From assembly GCA_001599755.1 (NCBI GenBank), contig BCHX01000003.1:1828994-1892993 (forward strand): a stretch of DNA of 64,000 nucleotides, read 5' to 3'. Numbering within the stretch: position 1 is the first letter of the stretch; the number at the start of each line of letters is the position of its first letter. Origin of the DNA: Gliomastix tumulicola (lineage: Eukaryota; Ascomycota; Sordariomycetes; Hypocreales; Bionectriaceae). Shown here piece after piece: positions 1 to 9,496 of this stretch. The position numbers were made by a program, and so were the translations under genes. A model generated the notes under the pieces. That model saw only the letters and a program-made list of their open reading frames with translations, was not told where the DNA came from and did no database searches.

Positions 1-2719
1 ACAAACACGAAGCAAGCAGCCAGCGCCATGGTGGAGGCGGCCGCAGGGGATGTCAGGGGAACTTGGAAGATGGGACAATCGGTGCAGGGATGGCGCAAAA
101 CAAGCTCTGGCTGCCGGTAACGGGTACGGGATGATACGACACGGGAATTACAGGGCACCTGAAAGCAGCAGCCCTGAGTGATCTGCTGGCCGCCAAGTTT
201 AGGGGGCGACACCCACTGGAACTTCGTACCCTCGAGCCACCTAAAAAACCCGCCCTGGGCACCTGAGACGACAATAATGAAAAATCCCATGCCACCTACT
301 GTAGGATGGGAAGAAAATAGCAACACGGGCGGGAGTGGCGTCCAAGCGCAAAGGCTGTGCTGGCACAGTCCAACTGGTTTTGTTCCAAGGGTGACCCCTC
401 CGACCAGTCAACCCAATGTGTCAACTCGTCAGTGTGCAGCGCTTCGATTCGCCAGTGCCCGTCGACTAACCCCCATTTCCCGCGTCCCAAACCACAGAGG
501 CTTGCAGTAGCTCGGCATCAGCGCCATCAGCGGCCATCAGCACACCTCAGCTCAGGCTGTCTGCGGCCTTGGGTGTGGGCATCGGTCAGATTTCCCAGGT
601 CAGGCCACAATCGGGAGGCAGGTCTCGGTTTCGTTCTCGTCCATGTCCGAGGGAACAACTTTGCATCCACGCCGTCTGCGGTTGTGTAACACCGTGTTGC
701 ATCCATCCATCCATCCACCCATCTCTGCCTGTTTGGCCCTTTTCAGCCCCGAGCGCTGCAACATTGAGCCACGCACACCACACTTTCCAATTTTACAGTT
801 TCAACCGCTGTTTTATTATTTTTAGCAGAGTTCGAGGCCAGCCGTTAGAGCGGACTTCCATTATTGCCTCCCAAGGTTTGGACGACGTGGCCTCGGATTA
901 CGAGCCCTTCCACTTATTTACCGAAGTATTTATTTAAGGAGTATCTGCGCACGAGACAGCCAGCTGTACAGTGACATTGGAATGACACATGCCACAAATC
1001 GTGATCGGCCCTGATCATCCTGATCCCAAGAACCAAGAAAACCTGGAGGAGGGGAAAGCAAGCAGCAAGCAGCGCAAGCAGGCAAAAAGGGTACCGAAAG
1101 GGCCAAGCTTACAGCGTCCCTTCAGCATAAAAGAGGCGCCTGAACTCCGTCATTAATCAAAACTACTCCGCAATGATCGGCAGGTCTACCAGAAAATGAT
1201 TCCATCCTGACTTGCGCGGCACAGATCCTTCCCCGATCTTGCCATTTCGTTGACAGTACGATTCTCGAGCCCTTTTTCCAGGCACAGCAGCACACCGTGT
1301 CCCCGATCCTGTTCTCGTTCTCGACTCTGGGGCTGTCGCACAGGCTGGCAGACAGTCGACCCTCCTTCTTCCACTGAGGTTTTATTACAAATGGCACGAT
1401 GGGATGCTTGGCTGCCAGGGCACCTTGGCAGTCTGTTTATCGTCGTTTCAGGGGGCACGAGAATTAGACAAGATGCATGGTGTTGCGCGGAGCACGTTTC
1501 CGTACACCGAGATCTCTATCAGTGAGACATGGACCACCCAACGTGAGACCAAGAGCTCACAGTCATGCATCCGTAAGCCGGGTCCTTATCAGAAACAAAG
1601 CAATCTCGCTTTCCCGAACCGAAAAAAAAACTCTCAACACGAAGTCCTGCTGAGGTTCCAGTTGGGGCCATTCGGGCTCTACCAGAAGGCCGAACTAAAC
1701 ACTGCCCAGCAGCGGGTGTTCGTTCGTGCGAGGCCTCTCACCAGGCCCTACCTAGCTCCTTGTCCGCCCCAGTCGGGATGAAAGCGGTGTGTAAGGACCC
1801 CCGAAAACTAAGGACGGGCCCCCGTCTCGGAGATTTTATTTTTCTCGAACCTGTGTGATTCAGTTGCAGATACGAGTGCTACGCTGCGCTGCAGGTGGTG
1901 CCTACCGGGGCCTGGAAAATACCAGAAGAAAAAACGCACACATCGACTTTTCGGTGATACCCATTCGTCCATCCCACCAGTGGGAGACCTGCACGTGCCG
2001 GGCTAGCCAATGGGACATAGGGGTCCCGTTTTCTTGGCCTCGGGGGGGCTCTTCTAGGTGGTGCGGCAGGAGATGCCGTCTAGGTCGTATTATTTTACCT
2101 TGGCTGTTATGTACACACTCTGCCGATGCTGGAGCCGAAGCACGTCAAGGTCGGGCCGCCTTGCGCCAAAGGCTCCCAAATGTGCACATGTTATAACGGG
2201 GTACGCCTCCTCGAGGGCCGGTCATCTCAGCCGCATGCTGGCCTCGACCGGGCGCTCGTGGATACCGGCCGTCACCGGTGGCTGCTGACGAGGTGCATGT
2301 TAATCAAACATCCTGCGGTGACGAGGCTGATTGGGTGCTTATAGGAGCCCAATGGAATGATCCCGAGGGTGTGCGTGTGTGTGTGTGTATGTCTGATTAT
2401 ACAATAGTAAAACAGCTATGTATGTAGGTGTGTATGTGTGTGTGTGTGCATGCGACTGGTCTAGATCTCGGGCAACCCCTCAATGACCTGACCTGTCGCC
2501 TCGAATCGGCTGTTGTTCGGACGGCACCTGAGCCATGTATTGGTCGTTGTCCGACCGCTCATGTGGAACAAAGGTGCATATTCCCCCCCCTCCGATGCAG
2601 GCTGCCACAGCATAAGTTCAGCTCAGACGTGGCCGCATCTCAGCCTGAATCGGGGCAGCATCTCGGCTGTCCATATTTTTGCATTTTTGTTCTTTTTTCC
2701 CACCAGGTAAGACCGAGTG
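1..2719. other. Gene-free stretch at left edge
   Basis: No reading frame here has a recognisable domain, coding-like composition or convincing splice signals. Long frames overlap on both strands, as chance frames do in GC-rich DNA. It contains short CCAT repeats near 703-720 and a TG-rich microsatellite near 2.37-2.45 kb. It could hold an untranslated leader or a non-coding RNA, but nothing supports a specific call. Confidence 0.5.
2369..2452. repeat. TG-rich microsatellite
   Basis: Two runs of alternating TG, the first broken by short GC and TATG interruptions, separated by about 30 bases of A/T-rich sequence. It lies about 270 bases beyond the 3' end of the small membrane-protein gene and looks like ordinary slippage sequence. 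Confidence 0.8.
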
Positions 2720-3064
2720 TCACCTCTTCGTAGAATCGTCCTTGGCGTGGAATCCGAGCCACTCGCCCAGCATCCCTCCCGGTTTCGGCACAGGGCACTC
2801 CCTCGCCCTTCTCGTCCCGTACTCGGAGTCCGCGTCGTCGTGGAACTGGACCAGCCCGTCCTTCACCTCGGGCCCGCCTTCTCTCTGCCTCCAGATTCTC
2901 CTCCGGCCGTTCTCGTCGACGACGACGTCCCCGTCCGCAAACTTTTTCGTGGGCACGGGGCAGGGGAGGATGTGTGGCATCGCGACGACGAAGAAGCTCG
3001 CGACGACGGTTGTCGCGAACAGGGACGAGGTCATGCGTGACCTCGGATGCAGGTGCGGCGGCAT
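2720..3064 (-). CDS. Small single-pass membrane protein, conserved-looking, unknown function
   Basis: Intronless frame of 114 residues. I chose the start at 3064 (MPPHLHPRS...) over an in-frame ATG 13 codons upstream, because the upstream codons come from a CGACT/CGATT pentamer repeat that looks like leader sequence. Residues about 10-30 (TSSLFATTVVASFFVVAMPH) are hydrophobic and form one predicted membrane segment or uncleaved signal anchor. A Cys/Pro-rich stretch (ILPCPVP) follows, then a charged soluble tail containing ECPVPKPGG and GEWLGF. The two CPVP motifs and the Arg-rich N-terminus suggest a small mitochondrial inner-membrane or assembly-factor type protein, but I cannot assign a family. 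It is divergent from the Ppg1 gene 0.94 kb away. Confidence 0.65.
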   Translation of the reverse strand: MPPHLHPRSRMTSSLFATTVVASFFVVAMPHILPCPVPTKKFADGDVVVDENGRRRIWRQREGGPEVKDGLVQFHDDADSEYGTRRARECPVPKPGGMLGEWLGFHAKDDSTKR

Positions 3065-4001
3065 AGCTGTGATGTGGATGTGGTTCGACTCGACTCGACT
3101 CAACTCGATTCGATTCGATTCGGCCGTCTCTCACTCTCCCTCCCTCAACTCCCTCGCTGGTAATGGCGCTCGTAGGACAGGTATCGGTTTAGGTAGTAAT
3201 TACTATGAGGGATCTGCGGACGAAATTCCATGTTAGCATCCATTGAGGTGACCAGAGGCGCATTTTGGGGTCGAAAACGAACCGGAGGCGAGTAACATTG
3301 TCCGACCGGCACCGCTGTGGCCGCCAACACGAGGCAATGGGCGTCAATTGGTAGGTTTTTGCTTCGTCGTGATGCCTCACCAGCTGTCGAAAAAAGTCAC
3401 CCTATCAAGAGCGACTTATTACCCACCGCGCGAGTTGCCGTAAGCTCAGGTTCGGTAACGCTCGGCTCGGATCAAGTATGCCCCGTAAGGCCGAATTGCT
3501 CCGCCAAACACGGGCGGCAGTTTGCAGAATACGTGCAGAAACCTTACTGGGATAAGGCCCTAAAGTGGGGCTTGAAGCCAAGATCTGGTGCCGCAGCTTG
3601 TTAAGATACCGTGATTTTCGTTCATGAATAGCCCCTTCAAGTAGATAGAGATGAAGATGAATGACAAGCCTTGATTATGGTCTGCGGCCGTGATGTTACT
3701 GGCTTTCGTATGTTCACAGCTCATATCGCGGTCTTTGATGCCCATCTAAAAGCAGCCACGGCGGGTCTCTTCCTCTGATTAGCGCCAAACGCCATATCTC
3801 GAGCTGAAATCCACCGAACATCATCTCTTCCCCAGCCCTCAATTTACACTTCAGATCGCAAGGAGCTCCTTCGTCCCAGTCTAAACTGCTTCTACCGTCA
3901 CGCGACATGCTATGAACCCGCGCCGAACCGCTCCTTCTTCATCCCTCAGACAATCACCAGCACCGCGCTTGCCGTGCGACCGGTGATCAGCTCCTTCCGC
4001 C
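3065..4001. promoter_or_regulatory. Divergent intergenic region between small membrane protein and Ppg1
   Basis: No gene seen. The 0.94 kb must hold the promoters of both flanking genes, which point away from each other. No specific operator is recognised. Confidence 0.4.
3087..3122. repeat. CGACT/CGATT pentanucleotide tandem repeat
   Basis: About seven copies of a 5-base unit, first CGACT and then CGATT, just upstream of the start chosen for the small membrane protein. Probably leader sequence. Confidence 0.75.
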
Positions 4002-5465
4002 ATGAATTGCGATCTGGACAGGTTTGTGTCTCCCTCACGCGCCCCTCCTCCGCGTAACGTCATCCGTGCGCTCTCACGATCTGTGTGTATGGCTGACGGT
4101 GTCGCGTTGTCTCAGAGCTATCGCGCAGCTACGGTCATGTCGTCCCATCCCCGAGTCGCAGGTCCGCGAGATCTGCCATAAGGCACGCGAGCTCCTCATC
4201 GAGGAGGGCAACGTCGTCACAGTCAGCGCGCCCGTCACGGTATGCGCCCACCCCCCCCCCCCCCCCCGAATCGATGCGGCTTGGAGGCGGTAGCTAAATG
4301 GAGAGTGCAGATATGCGGCGATATTCACGGCCAGTTCCACGATCTCATGGAGCTCTTCCGAGTCGGCGGCGACCCTCCCGATACAAACTACCTCTTCATG
4401 GGTATGGACGGTCTCTTTGTCTTTGCTGCTGGCGGTACTCTCGGCTAACTTGCTCCAGGCGACTTCGTCGACCGTGGCTTCTACTCCCTCGAGACCTTCC
4501 TTCTCCTCCTCTGCCTCAAAGTCAGATACCCCGACCGCATGACCCTGATCCGCGGCAACCACGAATCAAGACAGATCACGACCGTCTACGGCTTCTACGA
4601 CGAATGTATAAGGAAATACGGTAGTGCCAACGTGTGGCGGTATTGCTGCGATATCTTCGACTACCTCGCGCTCGGCGCCATCGTCCTCGGCGCCTCCAGC
4701 ACGCTCTCCTCCAGCACAGAGCCCATCGACGAGGAGGTGGAGATCGAGGTCTGCGATCAAAGCGGTTCAGTCATGAGCCGGTTCCCTCGCCAGACAGACC
4801 GTCGCCCGCCGAGCTCGCAGGACTCTACCCGAGGCTCTAACGGAGGCTTCGGCGGCAAGACGGGACCCCCAGGCTCGAGCGCGTCCGGCTCGAGCGGGGG
4901 CAGCGTCGGAAACCCGACAGGCGCGGTGCTCTGCGTGCATGGAGGGCTGAGCCCGCTCATCGACACGGTGGATAAGATTCGCCTGATAGATAGGAAGCAG
5001 GAGGTCCCCCACGAGGGCGCCATGTGCGATCTGCTCTGGTCCGACCCGGACGAGATTGACGGCTGGGGCCTGTCGCCGCGTGGAGCGGGCTTCCTCTTCG
5101 GCGCTGATATTGTCAAAGTCTTCAACCACCGTAACGACCTGAGCCTCATCGCACGCGCACATCAGCTCGTCATGGAAGGTTTCAAGGAAATGTTCGACGC
5201 GAGCATCGTCACGGTCTGGTCGGCTCCCAACTACTGCTACCGGTGCGGCAACGTGGCGGCTGTTCTCGAGCTGTCCGAGGACGAGTCCGGGACGGGGCTC
5301 TTTGCCCGGAGCAACGGCGACGTCGGCCGCAGCCAGGGCGTCATGATGGCCAACACGTCCTTCTCCAAGAACGGCCCGGCTCGGCGGTACCGCGTCTTCC
5401 AGGCCGCGCCGCAGGATTCGAGGGGCATGCCCGCCAAGAAGCCCGTGGCGGACTACTTTTTATAA
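4002..5465 (+). CDS. PPG1: PP2A-like Ser/Thr protein phosphatase Ppg1
   Basis: Exons 4002-4021, 4116-4239, 4311-4401 and 4459-5465 give 413 residues; all junctions are GT..AG and preserve the conserved core. The metallophosphatase motifs are intact: GDIHGQ, GDFVDRG (built across exons 3 and 4), GNHE and CVHGG. They bind the two catalytic metals that hydrolyse phosphoserine and phosphothreonine. The N-terminus reads LDRAIAQLRSCRPIPE and the C-terminus ends DYFL, the tail methylated in PP2A-type catalytic subunits. An insert of about 70 residues, rich in Ser, Gly and Glu (roughly residues 158-231), separates the NHE and HGG halves. In yeast Ppg1 works with the Far (STRIPAK-like) complex; the same role here is inferred. 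It converges on the nuclear-type protein gene downstream. Confidence 0.93.
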
Positions 5466-5774
5466 ACCCGGCTGCTTTTGTATAGGAATTGGTCTAGCGG
5501 GTTTTTCTTTTGCGATCTTTAGACACGACGTCAAATGGACGGCTGCGGCTACGTTCGAGCGTGACGAGGGTGTACGGCGATTATTTGGACAATTATGACG
5601 GTTTTCTCTACTGTAACAATTTCTTCACCGTTGCGCGCCTTCTCCCGAAGCAAGGAGTTACCAGGTTTTTATGACAATTGACATTTATCTCGCGGGCAAG
5701 GGATGCACCATTGCGATATATCTATCCATCTATATACGGACTAAGGCAGAGGGAACTTTGTTCCGATCCGGACT
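5466..5774. other. Convergent 3' spacer
   Basis: About 0.3 kb between the stops of two genes that face each other. It presumably holds both 3' untranslated regions; nothing else is visible. Confidence 0.5.
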
Positions 5775-7904
5775 TCAGACCTCCCACACTTCTTCATCTT
5801 CGTCTTCTTCCTCGTCAGCAGTCCAACAACGCTCTGGCGTCTTCCACTGGGCCTCTCCGAACCGACAGACGCGGCTGATGGTCTGAAGATCGTGCGGGCT
5901 GACGACCTCGAATCCGGACCGGAAAGCGCCTCCTCTGTGACGCCGCATGCATTCCGTCATCCTCCCCTGCTGGTACTGCTGTATGCCGAAGCCCGCTTCA
6001 TTGGACTCGAAGCAGACCTTGAAGAGGATGTGGATGCCGTCGAGGGCCTGCTTCACCCTATCCCGGTTGCGCACGAGCGCCTCGAGCCCCTTGCGCTCAA
6101 GCCCGGCGGGCAGCTCCCGCTTGTCGAAGTCGGTTGGCACGAAAGCCGAGGGATCTAGTATTGGCCTGTCATGTACGGCGCCCTGCGCCCTGCCGTGTTC
6201 CTCGCCCAGCGGCGCGGCGCCTCGCAGGGTGCCGTTGTGGTAGATGCGCATGATGCGGTTCATGCCCAGGCCGGCCTGCATCAGATCATTGACGCTCACG
6301 CCCTCGTTGTGGAGATTGTCTATCCGGTCGTTGTACTGCTCCTCCCGCCTGACCTGCGCGTCGCGATGCTCATCCGTGTAGTTTTCATCCCACGCGCTCG
6401 TCCGCCGTGGCTGGCTGTAGAGCTTGTAGTTGTTCTTCGGCCGGCTGCCATACTCGAAGCTCTCGCCCGGCTCGAAGTCTAGGTCCTCGTTGTTAGGCTC
6501 CCAGACGTCCTCGTCTATGTCCGGGTTCACCTTCAAGTCGTCCTCTGTGCCGAAGTAGGCTTCTGCGGCCTCTGCGTTTTGCATCACGTCAGCTGCTGAT
6601 ATCTGAATGGGATGGAAAGGGGGGGGAAGAAGATGGGAGAGAGACTTACCTCGTTTGAGGAGCACCTTGGGGACATCATCGATGTCTGAAAAGTCATAGT
6701 CAAACGTCCACTCGGTCACGTCGTCCTCGCTGATGTGGTAATCTGGTTCCCTGTCTGTTGGGGCGGGCCGACCCGGCCTGTAGTAGCGGAACGTGCCAGG
6801 CCGTAGAGGGGAGGGGGGTTCGTAAGACGACCTTGGGGAGTCGGTCAGGTCTATTGGAGGTTGGGGGATGGTCCTGTAGTCTGTCATCTCGACGTCTGCG
6901 TCTGCGTCTTCGTCGTGGTCGGGGACGACGATGGGCTCAGCTTCTTGCCTCTCATCGGCCCCCGCGTCGTCAGCGGCCTGGTCGGCCGAGGCCGACCAGG
7001 CCGAGGCCTGTGCCTGCTGATTCGCAAGCAACTGGAGAGAGGCTCTCAGGGTCTCTGGACTTGACACCCGGACCTGGTTGGACGGTGTCCGGGGCGCTCT
7101 GCTCGGAGAGCCGTCGAGCGCTTGCTCCAGGTCTCGAAGCAATCGCTTCTCCGAACTCGTCAGCCTCTGCTCCTGGCCCGGACTAACACTATTATCCGGC
7201 ATGCGAGGCGCGCCGCTCGGGCTCCTGCTGTAGGCGTCCCCGTGCAGTGCCTGGTAAGCAGTCCACGTCATGGCAGGGCTTGATTTCCGACCGGAGCTTG
7301 CTCCCCTCCCGGAGGAAGTTGGCCCTCGCGCAGGCGGGGTGAGTTCCTTATTGGGCGGCGTCTGAGGTCTCTCCTTTGGTGAGGAGCGGACGGCCGAAGG
7401 CGATGAGCCCAACGTCGTGAACTCGCGGAATAAACTCCTATCGTCCAACTCGGGTTGGCCTTGCTGTGGGCTCTCGGCCACCGCGTCCTGGCTCTGAGCT
7501 CCGTTGTCTTCTTCGTTGTCCTCCCCCTCGATGTCCTCGTCCTCCTCGCTGTCCTCCTCATTACCCTTGTCCCCATTGTCCGCTACTACTTCCGGCGCTT
7601 CTTGGCTGGCAAGCTCGTGGTGGAAATCATCCTCATAGTCCTCCTCCTCCTCCTCCCGTCTCGGGAAGGGCGAAGAGATGGTCTTGGATGGGGAGAGGGG
7701 GCTGCTTGGAGACGGGCCGATGGTCCTCCTCCGCTTGGTCGAGACTGTGTGTCCGATACGCTTGGCCGCCTCGGCCTCGGGAGAGCGGGACTTGCTTCTC
7801 TTGCGCTTGTCGTGGAGGGAGCGTTTCGGACGCTTGCTCGCGTTGTTGCTTTCTTCGGAAGAAACACTCCTCTGCCTCTTGTTATTCTTGAGAACACGGG
7901 CCAT
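5775..7904 (-). CDS. Large disordered, probably nuclear protein of unknown function
   Basis: One frame of 709 codons, but the stretch 6572-6649 looks like a 78-base intron in frame. It has a GTAAGT donor, a CTGAC branch-type site and a CGCAG acceptor; removal gives 683 residues and joins ...VLLKR to EAAEAYFG.... The N-terminal 75 residues are Lys/Arg/Ser-rich with several bipartite nuclear-localisation-like clusters, followed by acidic runs (EEEEEDYEDD, EEDSEEDEDIEGED) and a long Pro/Ser-rich disordered part. The last 300 residues are more ordered, with repeated acidic-aromatic patches (TEWTFDYDFSDIDDVPK, NEDLDFEPGESFEYGS), then a helical region, and end in an acidic tail. No known domain recognised. 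The architecture would fit a chromatin or replication-associated factor, but that is only a guess. Confidence 0.75.
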   Translation of the reverse strand: MARVLKNNKRQRSVSSEESNNASKRPKRSLHDKRKRSKSRSPEAEAAKRIGHTVSTKRRRTIGPSPSSPLSPSKTISSPFPRREEEEEDYEDDFHHELASQEAPEVVADNGDKGNEEDSEEDEDIEGEDNEEDNGAQSQDAVAESPQQGQPELDDRSLFREFTTLGSSPSAVRSSPKERPQTPPNKELTPPARGPTSSGRGASSGRKSSPAMTWTAYQALHGDAYSRSPSGAPRMPDNSVSPGQEQRLTSSEKRLLRDLEQALDGSPSRAPRTPSNQVRVSSPETLRASLQLLANQQAQASAWSASADQAADDAGADERQEAEPIVVPDHDEDADADVEMTDYRTIPQPPIDLTDSPRSSYEPPSPLRPGTFRYYRPGRPAPTDREPDYHISEDDVTEWTFDYDFSDIDDVPKVLLKRGKSLSHLLPPPFHPIQISAADVMQNAEAAEAYFGTEDDLKVNPDIDEDVWEPNNEDLDFEPGESFEYGSRPKNNYKLYSQPRRTSAWDENYTDEHRDAQVRREEQYNDRIDNLHNEGVSVNDLMQAGLGMNRIMRIYHNGTLRGAAPLGEEHGRAQGAVHDRPILDPSAFVPTDFDKRELPAGLERKGLEALVRNRDRVKQALDGIHILFKVCFESNEAGFGIQQYQQGRMTECMRRHRGGAFRSGFEVVSPHDLQTISRVCRFGEAQWKTPERCWTADEEEDEDEEVWEV

Positions 7905-8495
7905 TTTTAGTTAGAGCCGTAGGTCTTCTTCTTACGGGGTTTAGAGTCTCTTTAGTCGTCAGGTTTGGCTTGGAGATTCTATATAATAAGTAGGAGCAAG
8001 GAGTCCAAGTTGGTTCAGAAGAAAGTCTTTTGGACGCGAGATTATACGTGAGCGGCAATCTTGATGCGGATAGACGATGTTATATACAAGACTACTGTTC
8101 CTTGTGTTGAGCATTTGCTTCCCCCTTGTGCACACTGGGGCAAAGGGACGAACAAGAGAAACTATAGAAAACTATTGCGAATCTTCCCTCCTCATAGAAG
8201 AGAGACTCGACCCCTCCTTTCTGTTCTCGCCTTTGTGCAGCGCTCGCATGTTGTTTTCGGAGTTAACGCCTTTGTCTCGCGAGTTGTCTCGCTAACAGAG
8301 CACCACGGAAAAGGGCTGTGTCCCCGCTCACAAAGAAAATGCATTGTGGTATTGTTTATCCTTCGTGATATGTAGTTACAGGGTAGTCCATCATAGCTGC
8401 CTTGTTATCGTCATCGTCATCGTTTCTTCGCGCCCGTTTGTACCGTGTCATCAGCGAGTGACTCGAGAGTGACTCGACAGCAACTCCCCGTCTCT
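7905..8495. other. Intergenic region between two minus-strand genes
   Basis: About 0.6 kb holding the promoter of the disordered nuclear-type protein and the 3' end of the bZIP gene. It contains pyrimidine-rich stretches and CATCGT repeats near 8.41 kb. No gene is seen. Confidence 0.5.
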
Positions 8496-9496
8496 TCAGC
8501 CATAGCCGCCTCCGCCAGGGCCGTAGTTCTGTATATCCGGATTGTAAGGCCCGACATTGGGATTCCCGTAGCCCATGGCGCCCGCGTGCATTGCCGCCTG
8601 AACCTGTTGGGGGTTGAACTGTTGCTGGTGGTGTTGTTGGTGCTGCTGGTGCTGCTGTTGATGCTGATGCTGTTGATGCTGATGCTGCCCCTGAGGATGG
8701 GCGTGTCCTCCTCCGTGGTGATGCGCATCCATCATGCCGGCAGATATCGACGCCTGTCTCTGCTGCCCGGAGAACGCATCCATCCTAGGCGTCGCGTCGC
8801 CCGAGTACAGTCCCTGCCCCTGCCCAGCAGCAGCACCACCTCCTCCTCCTCCTCCTCCTCCACCACCTCCCTGCCCTCCTCCTACTCCCCCTTGCGCCGA
8901 CGCCGCCTGAGCCTCCCACAAGGAACTCGCGCTCGTCGAGGCGCTCGTGATGGACGCCTCGCGACTCGCCTGCCCCGTCATGGGGAACTGACCCGGGTCG
9001 ACGGGGTTCGGCCGCCGCGGCGCGAGCAGCTGCTGCAGGGCCTGGACGCTCGGCGGCGGCACGCCGGAACCGAGCGTCGGGTTGAGATCCGGCGCGATCA
9101 TGCTCGCCTGCAGGTAGTGCCCGATGTAGTCGTCCGCGACCCCCTGCTTGTGCAGGAGCTCGCGGAGCTGGCGGTTCTCCTCGGCGACGCGGCGGGCCGC
9201 GACCTGGACCTCGGCCGAGGCCTCGATGCCCTGGAGCTCGCATAGCCGGAGGCGCTGCTCGAGCTCCTGGAGGTACTCCCTCTTGCGCGCGCGGGATCGC
9301 CTCTGGTTGTCTCGGATGCGGGCGAGGTTGGCCTTTTGCTGGACAGAGTCAGGGGGGTGCTGCAGATTGGGAAGAGGCAAGGCAAGGCAAGGCAAGGCTT
9401 CGATAGAGATTAGGAAGGGGAAGAGAGGAGAGGAGAGAAGAGGAGGGGGGGTTTCGAGCAAATTCAACGACGGGCACGTACCGCAGGCGTTGACAT
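8496..9496 (-). CDS. bZIP transcription factor with Gly- and His/Gln-rich tail
   Basis: Proposed exons 9482-9496 (MSTPA) and 8496-9338 give 285 residues. The donor is GTACGT. The acceptor at 9339 follows a CTGAC branch site; an alternative CTGCAG acceptor at 9360 keeps the frame and adds seven residues. Residues about 10-30 form a bZIP basic region (RIRDNQRRSRARKREYLQEL) with the N..S.A.R spacing that contacts DNA, followed by a Leu-containing helix to about residue 65. The middle is Ser/Ala-rich; a run of about 12 Gly lies near residue 165. The C-terminus is His/Gln-rich and ends YGPGGGGYG. It should act as a dimer in the nucleus; the target genes cannot be told. An out-of-frame ATG overlaps the start and a short upstream frame lies at 9576-9611. 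Confidence 0.82.
9376..9398. repeat. GGCAA pentamer repeat in bZIP intron
   Basis: Four to five copies of AGGCA/GGCAA inside the first intron of the bZIP gene, followed by purine-rich sequence. On the coding strand it is pyrimidine-rich, which suits an intron. Confidence 0.7.

Noticed and set aside
2640..3134. 164-codon minus-strand Arg-rich frame overlapping the small membrane protein
   Set aside because: Its Arg/Glu-rich composition is a frame shadow of GC-rich coding DNA; the other frame has a membrane segment and conserved-looking motifs.
8445..9245. 266-codon plus-strand frame opposite the bZIP gene
   Set aside because: Antisense shadow of the bZIP coding sequence, translating its repeats into Val/Leu runs.
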